The notes beneath the pieces were generated by a model that was not told the DNA's origin, searched no databases, and was given only the letters and a program-made list of their open reading frames with translations. The translations under genes and the position numbers were made by a program. 55,840 nucleotides of DNA from Bifidobacterium goeldii (GTDB lineage: Bacteria > Actinomycetota > Actinomycetes > Actinomycetales > Bifidobacteriaceae), in contig NZ_QXGL01000008.1 of assembly GCF_003951095.1 (NCBI RefSeq), positions 1 to 55,840 of the forward strand, in the 5' to 3' direction. Positions 40,010 to 48,604 of this stretch are shown here, in pieces (positions within the stretch are counted from its first letter, which is position 1; every line of letters begins with the position of its first letter).

Positions 40010-40906
40010 TTAGCCCTTAACTGAACCAGACATGGACTCCTGGTAGAAGCGCTGCATCACGATGAACAGGATTGCGATCGGGATCGAGATGACCACAGCC
40101 GCGGCCGCGAAGCGCGCGTACCAGTTCTGGATGTATTCCTTATCGAGCATGAGCCACAGGCCTAGCGCGACCGTGTAGTTCGACTGTGTACGGCAGATAA
40201 CCTTTGCCATCACGAAGTCAAGCCACGGGGTCAGGAAGCCGATAATTGCCTGGTAGACGATCATGGGCTTACAAATCGGGATGATGATCTTGTAGAACAC
40301 CTGCAGGCGGGTGCAGCCGTCGAGCATGGCGGCCTCATCCAGCGAGGTCGGAATGGTGTCCATGTAGCCCTTCATCACGTAGAAGCCAGCGCCAGAACCT
40401 GCCGAGTAGACCAGAATCAGTGCGATTGTGGTCAAGCCTTCGCCAGTCAGGCCCACAGCCTTGAGGATGAAGTAGATTGCGGAGACGGCCATGATGCCCG
40501 GGAACATGCCCAGAATCAGCACCACGTTCATGAATGTACGACGAGTGCGGAAGCGCAGGCGGCTCATACAGTAGGCGACCGAGAGCACGAAGAACATCGA
40601 GATCAAGCACACGAAGATCGCGACGATGAACGTGTTCATGAACATCTTCGGGAAGTTCAAGACCGAACGGTCAGTGAACAACGCAATGTAATTGTTCAGC
40701 GAGAACTCAGTCGGGAAGAACGTCCTCGTGTACGGAGCAGTGTTCTTGTTGAAGCTCTCCGCGAAGACCCATACGATCGGCACCAGCCAGATCACGGCCA
40801 TCACGCCAAGGAACAGGTGCGAGAGTACGTCGCCTAAGATGCGGCGCTTCTTCGCATCGTGCATGAGGCTGTGCGACTCAGCCTTCTGAATGCTGTGGTT
40901 GCTCAT
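40010..40906 (-). CDS. malG: Maltodextrin ABC transporter permease, MalG type
   Basis: A 298-residue permease of the binding-protein-dependent type, with six transmembrane segments and the EAA loop DTIPTSLDEAAMLDGCTRLQ. It pairs with MalF to form the membrane channel for oligosaccharide import. Its ATG overlaps the MalF stop (TGATG), so the two are translationally coupled. No ATPase gene is present in the window for this system; in bifidobacteria the ATPase for such importers is often encoded elsewhere and shared. Confidence 0.93.
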   Translation of the reverse strand: MSNHSIQKAESHSLMHDAKKRRILGDVLSHLFLGVMAVIWLVPIVWVFAESFNKNTAPYTRTFFPTEFSLNNYIALFTDRSVLNFPKMFMNTFIVAIFVCLISMFFVLSVAYCMSRLRFRTRRTFMNVVLILGMFPGIMAVSAIYFILKAVGLTGEGLTTIALILVYSAGSGAGFYVMKGYMDTIPTSLDEAAMLDGCTRLQVFYKIIIPICKPMIVYQAIIGFLTPWLDFVMAKVICRTQSNYTVALGLWLMLDKEYIQNWYARFAAAAVVISIPIAILFIVMQRFYQESMSGSVKG

Positions 40907-42309
40907 CAGCGGAACGCCTCCTCATTCTTGTAGGATCCGGAGTTGCGGTAGGTGATCAGCGACACCACCGCGAGGACGATGAAGGTCATGATGCCGATGA
41001 CGGCACCGAGGTTGTAATCGTTCTTGTCGACCGTCAGCTTGTACAGCCAGGTGATCAACAGATCGGTCTTACCAGCGGACGAACCAACCGGCGTCGGGTT
41101 ACCTGCGGACAGCAGGTAGATCACGTTGAAGTTGTTCACGTTACCGGTGAACGTGGTGATCAGGTACGGGGTCAGCACGAAGATGATGTACGGCATCGTG
41201 ATCTTGATGAAGATCTGCCACCAGTTTGCACCATCGATCTTGGCGGCCTCATACAGGTCGGCCGGAATGTTCTGCAGAATACCAGTGATCTGCATGATCG
41301 TGTACGGAATACCAACCCACAGGTTGATGATGATGACGGTGACGCGAGCCCACGTGGCGTTCGTGAAGAACGGCAGAGCGGAGTCAATCCAGCCCCATTC
41401 CATCAGCAGGCGGTTGATAGCACCGGTCGGCTGCAGCATCGTGCGCATAACCAGCAGGGACACGAACTGCGGCACAGCGATCGACATGGAGAAGCATGCG
41501 CGCCAGAAGCCCTTGAAGTGCGTGGTCTTGCGGTTGATGATCATCGCGAAGAACATGCCCAGGAAGAAGTTCAGGAAGGTTGCGAAGAACGCCCAGACCA
41601 GCGTCCATGCCAGCACGGACATGAACAGTCCGGCGTTGACGGTGCCGCCCTTGTTGGAGAAGACTTCGCCGAAGTTCTGGAAACCAACCCAATCGAAGAG
41701 GGTCAGGTGCTTGTGATCGTAGCTGGTGAATGCCATCGAGATCATGAAGATCAACGGCAATACCGTGAACACCAGGATGCCGAGCGTCGGCAGGAACATG
41801 AGCAGCTGGTTGGCCTTCTGGTCAGTCAGCGTGCGGAAGTCATCCATAACGCTGGGGGCCTTGCCCTCTTCGCGAATCAGGCATTCCGCCTTGTACGCGG
41901 ACTTCAGCGAGATGGTCCACAGGTAGACGAACAGCACGCACACTACGAGCGTGCACACACCGTACAGCAAGATGACTACGGAGTTATCGCCAGCGGTGTA
42001 CACCCAGAAGCCATCGACCAGCTTCTTGCCCTGCTTCTGATCGCCCAAGCCGGGGAGCTTGCTCAGGTAGCCAGCGCCGCTGACGATCATGAACACGATG
42101 AACGCGATCTCGAGGGCGAGTAGGGCGATGCCCTTGATGTACTGCTTGCGTACGATGTTGCCGAGGCCGAATACTACTGCTGACAGCTTGGTGAAGATAT
42201 CACCCTTGGTCAGCGCGGCCTTCACCGAATATGGTGAAGGAGCCACGTAATCCGCGCCCATTTTCTTACGGCGCCTCATCTCCCGCCGGGAAAGGGTTGC
42301 CGTTGTCAT
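40906..42309 (-). CDS. malF: Maltodextrin ABC transporter permease, MalF type
   Basis: A 467-residue protein. The C-terminal half is a MalF-like permease with the EAA loop QNIPADLYEAAKIDGANWWQ; before it lies an N-terminal section with extra membrane helices (GIALLALEIAFIVFMIV) and the loop TLTDQKANQLLMFLPT, as in MalF-type proteins with an extended first domain. It forms the channel with MalG. The start at 42309 was chosen over 42363 because the protein then begins MTTATLSRREMRRRKKM and GGTGGGG precedes it. Confidence 0.92.
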   Translation of the reverse strand: MTTATLSRREMRRRKKMGADYVAPSPYSVKAALTKGDIFTKLSAVVFGLGNIVRKQYIKGIALLALEIAFIVFMIVSGAGYLSKLPGLGDQKQGKKLVDGFWVYTAGDNSVVILLYGVCTLVVCVLFVYLWTISLKSAYKAECLIREEGKAPSVMDDFRTLTDQKANQLLMFLPTLGILVFTVLPLIFMISMAFTSYDHKHLTLFDWVGFQNFGEVFSNKGGTVNAGLFMSVLAWTLVWAFFATFLNFFLGMFFAMIINRKTTHFKGFWRACFSMSIAVPQFVSLLVMRTMLQPTGAINRLLMEWGWIDSALPFFTNATWARVTVIIINLWVGIPYTIMQITGILQNIPADLYEAAKIDGANWWQIFIKITMPYIIFVLTPYLITTFTGNVNNFNVIYLLSAGNPTPVGSSAGKTDLLITWLYKLTVDKNDYNLGAVIGIMTFIVLAVVSLITYRNSGSYKNEEAFR

Positions 42310-42530
42310 AACCCCACCGCCTCTCCTTGTTGTTGGTCTGGTGTCAGTTTGTACGGGCAGCATGCCGTAAAAACTGTAAAAAAATAGATAATGTCGCGCT
42401 GCTTTGCGCGAATGCGCTAACCCTCTGTGGCCACTCTTTGTGCCATAGAACCGATAAAGCCCGGGTGCCGAACCATATTCAGCGCCCGGACTCTGTCGGC
42501 AATGGAGGAGAAGGAGAGGGGTACGTATGT

Positions 42531-42577
42531 ATGAAACCGCTTGATATCTGAGGCTGCGGGCGAATGCGCGGTTTCAT
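42531..42577. repeat. Inverted repeat in the malE-malF spacer
   Basis: ATGAAACCGC (42531-42540) and GCGGTTTCAT (42568-42577) are perfect complements 27 bases apart. Possible operator pair or RNA hairpin. Confidence 0.6.
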
Positions 42578-42725
42578 GGCGTTCGCCCTGCAGTGGCGTA
42601 CCTTATCGGACCCTCAGGTATTGTTCGCTTCCCGAGTTTCCTTGATGAGGGGAAACTATCAGCAGTGCTGAAGGAAGCGTAAGTGTTGAATTATTCGGGA
42701 ATGTTCAGTTATAGGTGGATGGTCA

Positions 42726-42763
42726 CCGTCGGGCCGGAGTCTGTGTGGTGTGCGGCCCGGCGG
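42726..42763 (-). terminator. GC-rich hairpin just after malE
   Basis: CCGTCGGGCCG (42726-42736) pairs with 42753-42763 with one wobble, close after the malE stop at 42778. It has no T-tract, so it may stabilise the malE mRNA end rather than terminate fully. Confidence 0.5.
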
Positions 42764-42777
42764 CGATCACAGTGTCA

Positions 42778-44019
42778 TCACTCAGCGTACTTGCCGACCT
42801 GGTTGACCCAAGCGTCGGTCTTCTCCTGAGCGTTGTCAGCAGTGACTTCCTTGTTGACGAGGGCCTTGCCGAAGGTCTCGGCCGGGGTCCACCAGTCGTT
42901 CATGCCGGACAGGCCAGACTGAACGATGGCGGTGTTGGCCATGGTGGCGGACTGAACCTGGGCAGCGAGGTCGTCGGTGGTCAGGTCAGACAGGGTCTTG
43001 TCGGACGGCGGGATCTGACGAAGCTCGTAGTGCAGCTTCTGGGAATCAGAGGAGCCGAGGAAAGCAGCGAACTGAGCAGCAGCCTTCGGGTTGGAAGCGT
43101 TCGGGTTGTAAGCAGCAGCCTTGGTTGCAGCGAAGGACTTCATCTGCTTGGTCTCACCGTTGACAGTGAAGGTCGGCAGCTGAGCAGCGCCGTAGTTGCC
43201 ACCGAGGGCTTTCTTGATGGTGGCAGCATCCCAAGTGCCGGAGAAGTAGGCCTTGACGGTGCCAGCCTGCAGCTCGGAGAGGCCGGAGTTGTCGGCGGAG
43301 TCGTGGAAGTTCGGGTTAGCAACGAGGTTGGCCAGGTACTTGGTGACTTCGACCGAATCCTTCGGGAAGACCATGCCAGCGTCAGCGTCGTTACCCTTGT
43401 CGCCGAAGAGCTTCAGGCCATCGTAGAAGCCGCCGATGTACCAGGAGTTGGACAGCGGGAAGGCAACAGCAGCCTTGGAGACCATCGTGTCGAGGCTCTT
43501 GATGTCCTCATCGGAGAAGGCGGACTTGTCGTAGTACATGAACCAAGTGTTGTCGGTGTAAGGCACGCCGTACAGGTTGCCGTCGGCACCGGTGACGGAG
43601 TTGATCTCCGTGTCGTTGTTCTGTTCCTTGACCTGCTTGGCAGCGTCGGTGCCCAGCTGGCCGATAGCGCCGGTGTCGATGAGGGCGCCGAGCTGATCGG
43701 AAGCGAACATGTAGACGTCAGCAGCAGAGGACGGATCGGTCTGCACGGTCTTGGAGGCGTCACCTTCAGAGACAACGTCGTTCTTCCAAGTGATCTTGTA
43801 CTCCGGGTGTGCCTTCTCGAAGTTGGCCTCAACCTGGGACAGCCAGCTGTTGTCGCCGTCCTGATCCTCCTGCGGAGCCCACACCTTCAGGGTGACAGCT
43901 TCGGTGCCGGAGGCGGAACCACCCTCGCTAGCGTTGTTCTGCGAACCGCAGGCAGCCAGCGGCAGCAGCATAGCTGCAGCGGCGGTAAGTCCGATGGCCT
44001 TCTTCCAATTGATCTTCAT
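42778..44019 (-). CDS. malE: Maltodextrin-binding lipoprotein, MalE type
   Basis: A 413-residue solute-binding lipoprotein. The signal is MKINWKKAIGLTAAAAMLLP with lipobox LAACG, followed by a Ser/Gly linker and the mature domain (TLKVWAPQEDQDGDNSWLSQ, GIPYTDNTWFMYY-like segment VPYTDNTWFMYYDKS, and GTWDAATIKKAL). The protein captures malto-oligosaccharides outside the cell for MalFG. AAAGGAAGATCA precedes the ATG at 44019; the frame is open to 44037. Two adjacent ACGTT-centred operator-like sites lie upstream, shared with the divergent GH13 gene. Confidence 0.92.
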   Translation of the reverse strand: MKINWKKAIGLTAAAAMLLPLAACGSQNNASEGGSASGTEAVTLKVWAPQEDQDGDNSWLSQVEANFEKAHPEYKITWKNDVVSEGDASKTVQTDPSSAADVYMFASDQLGALIDTGAIGQLGTDAAKQVKEQNNDTEINSVTGADGNLYGVPYTDNTWFMYYDKSAFSDEDIKSLDTMVSKAAVAFPLSNSWYIGGFYDGLKLFGDKGNDADAGMVFPKDSVEVTKYLANLVANPNFHDSADNSGLSELQAGTVKAYFSGTWDAATIKKALGGNYGAAQLPTFTVNGETKQMKSFAATKAAAYNPNASNPKAAAQFAAFLGSSDSQKLHYELRQIPPSDKTLSDLTTDDLAAQVQSATMANTAIVQSGLSGMNDWWTPAETFGKALVNKEVTADNAQEKTDAWVNQVGKYAE

Positions 44020-44063
44020 TGATCTTCCTTTCCTCAATTTCTTTGGGTCTCATTCTGCTGCAC

Positions 44064-44090
44064 TGCATACGTTTGCTGCATACGTTTTTC
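44064..44090. promoter_or_regulatory. Two abutting LacI-type operators upstream of malE
   Basis: TGCATACGTTTGCT (44064-44077) and TGCATACGTTTTTC (44077-44090) overlap by one base. Both match the site between apuB and the regulator (TGCATACGTTTGCA). Confidence 0.65.
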
Positions 44091-44199
44091 ACATAAAGCG
44101 AAAAACATGTGCGGTCACATCGCCGTGACTATTCTTCTAGTCGCCACTCACGCTGTTTTTCTTTTGTAGTGCGTCAGTGGTTCCCACTATAACAGCTTG

Positions 44200-44213
44200 T
44201 GCAAACGTTGTCA
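44200..44213. promoter_or_regulatory. LacI-type operator upstream of the GH13 gene
   Basis: TGCAAACGTTGTCA, five of seven symmetric pairs, about 70 bases before the GH13 start and next to a plus-strand TATAAC that could be its -10 box. Confidence 0.55.
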
Positions 44214-44282
44214 ATCCGTGCGGCGATAATGTTGTCATAGCGACCACCGCAAACCCCTATATTCACGAAGGATTATCGAGTC

Positions 44283-46082
44283 ATGGAAGACACGCGACAC
44301 ACCTCCCCCTCATGGTTGAGCACGGGAGTGTTCTATGAGATCTATCCGCAGAGTTTCGCCGATTCTAACGGGGACGGCATCGGCGACATTCCCGGAATTA
44401 TTGAGCATCTCGACTACATCAAAAACCTCGGCTGCAACGCGCTGTGGATCAATCCTTGCTACGACTCGCCGTTCAAAGATGCTGGCTACGATGTGCGCGA
44501 CTATCGGCGTGTCGCACCGCGCTACGGCACCAATGATGACCTTATTGCATTGTTCGCCGCCGCACACGAGCGCGACATGCACGTACTGCTTGATCTCGTA
44601 CCCGGCCACACCAGCGAAGAACACCCTTGGTTCCGCGCCAGCTGCAACGCCAACCCCACCGACCGCACCGTCCCCTCCTCCTCAGTTACTTCCCCTGAGA
44701 ACGACCACCTATACTCGGCCCCCTCGGCTGAGGGGGCTGTCAGCGCAGCTGACTGGGGGAGCGTCACCACATCAGCCGCAACTACCACCTCCCCTAATGC
44801 AGCCCCCGAAAACGTTTCCGAGCGCTACATTTGGACCGACTCCTGGATCGCCGGCGGCGACGGCCTACCGTTTATTGCTGGCGAAGCTGAGCGCGACGGC
44901 ACCTATATTCTGAACTTCTTTAAATGCCAGCCTGCCTTGAACTACGGGTTCGCACACCCTAAGTACGCGTGGCAAAAGCCCGCGCTCGGCCCCGACGCAC
45001 TGGCTACCTGCGATGCAATGATCGACATCATCCGCTTCTGGCTGTCCCGCGGCGCAGACGGCTTCCGTGTCGATATGGCCGACAGCCTGGTCAAGCATGA
45101 CGACGAGGGCAAGCCCGCCACCATCCGCACTTGGCAGTACATCTTCTCGAAAGTCCACCCTGAATTCCCTGAAGCCGCGTTCGTCTCCGAATGGGGCCGC
45201 CCATACGAGTCGCTTGAGGCTGGCTTCGATATGGACTTCTACCTTGACTGGCGTTGGGATGGCAATCCGAACGGCTACAACATGCTGCTGCGCAACACTG
45301 ATACCCCGCTCACGCGCGACGGTGATCTAAGCTATTTCAACGCGGACAGCCCCACTGGCATCAAGGGCTTCCTTGATCAGTATCTGCCGCAACTGCGCGA
45401 CGCAGAGCGCCTGGGCGGCTATTTCAGCCTCATCACCTGCAATCATGACACCCCCCGCGTCGCACAGCGTCTCACCGAACGCGAGCTCAAACTTGCGTAC
45501 GCGACACTGTTCACGCTGCCTGGCGTGCCGTTCCTCTATTACGGCGACGAAATCGGCATGCGCTATCGTGCTATCCCCGCCAAGGAAGGCAGCTATGTGC
45601 GCACCGGCAGCCGTACGCCAATGCAGTGGGATCACACCGCGAATCTTGGATTCTCGACGGCGAGCGCCGAGAACCTGTATCTGCCAGTTGACCCTGCTGC
45701 TGACGCACCGACTGTTGACGATCGCATGAATGACCCTGACTCGCTGTGGCACACGATCCAGTCGCTGCTCGCATTGCGCCATGCTGCTCCGGCGCTGCAT
45801 GCTGACGCTGGTTTCGAGCCAATTGTTGCTTCGGCGGATACTAAAGCGTTCGTGTACCGCCGCCGCGCGCAAAACGACGCAGCATCTGACGTATCGCACA
45901 ACAGCGCGTCCGATGTCATCATCGCAGTCAATCCGGCAACAACCGCCGCGCGTATCGATCGAAGCAGCGCGGATAATCTGCCGTCTCTTGCTGGCAAAAC
46001 CACGTTGTTTGTCATCGGCGATGTCACTATCGACGGCGATGCGCTGGCCCTCGGCCCGCAAAGCTTCGCTATTCTCGGCTGA
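44283..46082 (+). CDS. GH13 alpha-glucosidase or related transglycosylase, intracellular
   Basis: A 599-residue GH13 enzyme: conserved region I in DLVPGHTS, nucleophile in GADGFRVDMAD (Asp264), acid in FVSEWGRP (Glu303) and the third Asp in TCNHDTPR (Asp389). It lacks a signal peptide, so it acts on imported maltodextrin. Exact specificity (alpha-glucosidase, oligo-1,6-glucosidase or trehalose-type) is undecided. After HPWF (near residue 120) the protein carries an unusual insertion of about 50 residues rich in Thr, Ser and Pro; within it, residues about 145-162 (SAPSAEGAVSAADWGSVT) are encoded by a copy of the palindromic repeat family. AAGGA precedes the ATG; malQ follows 138 bases downstream. 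Confidence 0.9.
   Translation: MEDTRHTSPSWLSTGVFYEIYPQSFADSNGDGIGDIPGIIEHLDYIKNLGCNALWINPCYDSPFKDAGYDVRDYRRVAPRYGTNDDLIALFAAAHERDMHVLLDLVPGHTSEEHPWFRASCNANPTDRTVPSSSVTSPENDHLYSAPSAEGAVSAADWGSVTTSAATTTSPNAAPENVSERYIWTDSWIAGGDGLPFIAGEAERDGTYILNFFKCQPALNYGFAHPKYAWQKPALGPDALATCDAMIDIIRFWLSRGADGFRVDMADSLVKHDDEGKPATIRTWQYIFSKVHPEFPEAAFVSEWGRPYESLEAGFDMDFYLDWRWDGNPNGYNMLLRNTDTPLTRDGDLSYFNADSPTGIKGFLDQYLPQLRDAERLGGYFSLITCNHDTPRVAQRLTERELKLAYATLFTLPGVPFLYYGDEIGMRYRAIPAKEGSYVRTGSRTPMQWDHTANLGFSTASAENLYLPVDPAADAPTVDDRMNDPDSLWHTIQSLLALRHAAPALHADAGFEPIVASADTKAFVYRRRAQNDAASDVSHNSASDVIIAVNPATTAARIDRSSADNLPSLAGKTTLFVIGDVTIDGDALALGPQSFAILG
44717..44768 (+). repeat. Palindromic repeat inside the GH13 gene
   Basis: GGCCCCCTCGGCTGAGGGGG is followed by a short hairpin (CTGTCAGCGCAGCTGAC) and GGGGGAGCGTCAC. 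The element is palindromic in two parts and stays in frame. It encodes the same SAPSAEGA as the copy in grpE. Confidence 0.88.
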
Positions 46083-46220
46083 CTCAACTTCTATACGCAG
46101 TCAGCCGGCCGCCCCACGGCGGCACTTTCACGGCTGCGGCAGCGTTGCCTCTCCTTTAGCTCGCCGCAGCCACCTACTTTTCCCTTCATGTATACCCACT
46201 CACACCCTGAAAGGACCCCT

Positions 46221-48461
46221 ATGACCACCACCCCGCGCGACAATGATGCCGCGGCCACTGCGGCTGCTGCACCCACTGGCGAAAGCCCTGCACGTCTCAA
46301 GCGACCGCTGATTCAGCTGGCGAAAGCGTGCGGCGTTGCCACGTCGTATATCGACCAGGTAGGCAACTACGTTGAAATTCGCGACGAAGTGATTATCAGC
46401 GTGCTCGGCTCATTGGGCATTGATGCTTCCACGCCAGCCGCAGTATGCCAGTCGCTGCTTGATGTTGAATGCCATGGTCACCAGCAGCTGATCGCGCCTA
46501 CGATTCTGAAAGTGCAGGGGCGCCCCACGGTTATCACGCTTAACTGCGCGAAGGATGAACTCACGGCTATCACGATTGCGCTCGAAGATGGCACGTCATA
46601 TCGCGGCGAGCTTGCGATCTGCGAAGTGTGGCAGTCGGGCGCTATCGACGCGCAGTTGGCAGTCACATTGCCGGAAGATCTGCCGATTGGCTATCACACG
46701 GTGAGCGTGCAGGCTGGCGGAGTGCGGCGCACATCTACGCTGATCGTTGCCCCGCCGCGTATTGAGCTGCCTGAAGCGATCCAGCACAAGCAGCGTTGGG
46801 GTTGGATGACGCAGCTGTATTCGGTTCGTTCTGCACAGTCGTGGGGCGTCGGCGATTATGGCGATCTCAAGCGTTTGCTGCGCGATGCTGGCGAGCGCTC
46901 TGGTGCTGATTTCATGCTGATCAATCCGATTCACGCGAGCGCACCGATTCCACCATTGGAGCCGTCCCCGTATTTGCCGGAATCGCGCCGTTTCTTGAAT
47001 GTCACGTACATTCGCCCGCAGGATATTCCTGAGTATGCGCAGCTGCCTGAGTCTGAGCGCGCGGCCGTGGATGCGCTGCACGAGTCGGTGGCTGCTGCGA
47101 ATGACAGCGCTGAACCGTTGGACCTCAACGCCTCGTGGAGCGCGAAGCGTCAAGCACTGCGCATTATCTTCAACCAGAAGCGTTCGCATGAGCGTGAGGA
47201 AGCGTTCGCTGCGTTTAAGCAGCGTGCTGGCGCTGACTTGGACGCGTTTGTCACCTGGTGTGTCGCGTTTGAGACGTGGGGTGCCCCGTGGGAAGGCCAG
47301 TGGTTCACGCACGAGTCGAAGTCGTCGCCGCGCGTAGCCGCACTGGTTCGCGAACATCATGATGATCTTGAGTTTGAGCGCTGGATGCAGTGGATTGCTG
47401 ACGAGCAAGTGGGTGCCGCGCAGCAGGCTGCGAAGGATGCTGGCATGGCGATCGGCTTGATGCAGGATATGGCGGTGGGCGTGCACGCGCTTGGCGCTGA
47501 CGTGTGGTGGAATCCGGAGCGTTTCGCGAAGGGTGCGACGGTTGGCGCTCCGCCGGATTCGTACAACCAGCAGGGCCAGGATTGGGGCCAGCCGCCGTTT
47601 AGTCCGCGCCACTTGGAGGAAACTGGCTATAAGGTGTACCGCGATCTGGTGCGCACCGCTTTTGCTCACGCGGGTGCTGTGCGTATCGATCACGTGTTGG
47701 GTCTGTTCCGTTTGTGGTGGATTCCGCAAGGCCACGGTGCTGCTGACGGCACGTATGTTACTTACGATCATGAGGTGATGCTCTCGATTCTCGCGATTGA
47801 GGCAACACGCGCGAATGGCGTGGTGATTGGCGAGGATTTGGGCACGGTACCGAAGTATGTGTCGCGTATTCTTGCCGAACATGGTGTGCTCGGTACGGTA
47901 GTGGAGTGGTTTACGCGCGTGGACGATTCACCGAACGCTGGTGACCCGTATGCGATGCCGGCCACGTATCGTAAGGGCGCGCTGGCATCGGTTACCGTGC
48001 ATGATTTGCCGCCGACTGCCGGCTACTTGGAGGGCGAGCATGTGCGACTGCGCGAACAGTTGGGCGTGCTGACTGAATCGGGCGATGAGGCGGCTGCAGC
48101 GTTGAACGCGGAACGCCGTGCGATGCTGGATACGCTGGTTGAAGGCGAATGGTTGGATGCGCACATTGCTGACGACTATGCGAAGGCTGCTGAAGCGAAT
48201 ACTGCTGACAGTCTTGACTATGAGCAGCAGGTTGTCGAAGCAATGCACCGCGCGCTCACCACGGCTCCTTCAGTGCTGCTGCAGGCTGCACTGGTTGATG
48301 GCGTTGGCGATCGTCGCATTCAAAACCAGCCAGGCACCAGCTGGCAGTATGCGAACTGGCGTATTCCACTGTGCGATCATGACGGTCAGGTAGTGCACAC
48401 TGATCACGTGTTTGATCTGCCGCGCGTGCAGTCGTTGTCTGCGATTATGCGCGGAGAGTAG
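46221..48461 (+). CDS. malQ: 4-alpha-glucanotransferase (GH77)
   Basis: A 746-residue cytoplasmic GH77 enzyme with an extra N-terminal domain, usual for actinobacterial MalQ. Motifs include SPYLPESRRFLNVTYI, VRIDHVLGLFRLWWIPQG (nucleophile Asp in RIDHV), VIGEDLGTVPKYV (acid Glu) and TVHDLPPTAGYLEG. It transfers alpha-1,4-glucan segments between maltodextrins and releases glucose. The start is ATG 46221, with AAAGGACCCCT upstream; the frame opens at 46188. It follows the GH13 gene and shares its strand, so they probably act on the same imported maltodextrin pool. Confidence 0.95.
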   Translation: MTTTPRDNDAAATAAAAPTGESPARLKRPLIQLAKACGVATSYIDQVGNYVEIRDEVIISVLGSLGIDASTPAAVCQSLLDVECHGHQQLIAPTILKVQGRPTVITLNCAKDELTAITIALEDGTSYRGELAICEVWQSGAIDAQLAVTLPEDLPIGYHTVSVQAGGVRRTSTLIVAPPRIELPEAIQHKQRWGWMTQLYSVRSAQSWGVGDYGDLKRLLRDAGERSGADFMLINPIHASAPIPPLEPSPYLPESRRFLNVTYIRPQDIPEYAQLPESERAAVDALHESVAAANDSAEPLDLNASWSAKRQALRIIFNQKRSHEREEAFAAFKQRAGADLDAFVTWCVAFETWGAPWEGQWFTHESKSSPRVAALVREHHDDLEFERWMQWIADEQVGAAQQAAKDAGMAIGLMQDMAVGVHALGADVWWNPERFAKGATVGAPPDSYNQQGQDWGQPPFSPRHLEETGYKVYRDLVRTAFAHAGAVRIDHVLGLFRLWWIPQGHGAADGTYVTYDHEVMLSILAIEATRANGVVIGEDLGTVPKYVSRILAEHGVLGTVVEWFTRVDDSPNAGDPYAMPATYRKGALASVTVHDLPPTAGYLEGEHVRLREQLGVLTESGDEAAAALNAERRAMLDTLVEGEWLDAHIADDYAKAAEANTADSLDYEQQVVEAMHRALTTAPSVLLQAALVDGVGDRRIQNQPGTSWQYANWRIPLCDHDGQVVHTDHVFDLPRVQSLSAIMRGE

Positions 48462-48498
48462 CCGCCCGCAGTCCGCGAGTATTGCCAATATCAACCCA

Positions 48499-48562
48499 AT
48501 ATCAAGAATGCCGCCGATATCGTGTCTCATATGAGCGTTGATATCGGCGGCATTCTTGATAT
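48499..48562. terminator. Convergent terminator between malQ and the phosphatase gene
   Basis: A 23-bp perfect stem (48499-48521 with 48540-48562, arms beginning ATATCAAGAATG) with an 18-base loop that contains the smaller palindrome CTCATATGAG. It stands between the two convergent stops; no clear T-tract on either side. Confidence 0.7.
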
Positions 48563-48604
48563 ACAGCGCGCGGTCGGTAATCGCGCGGTGTAATGCTTCC
48601 GTCG

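Larger units (their letters stand above)
42310..42777. other. malE-malF intergenic region
   Basis: About 468 bases without a convincing gene. It has a G/C-rich hairpin after malE (42726-42763), an inverted repeat (42531-42577) and a CCGGGTGC/GCGCCCGG hairpin (about 42463-42489). No ACGTT-type operator was seen here, in contrast to the malE promoter. Confidence 0.6.
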
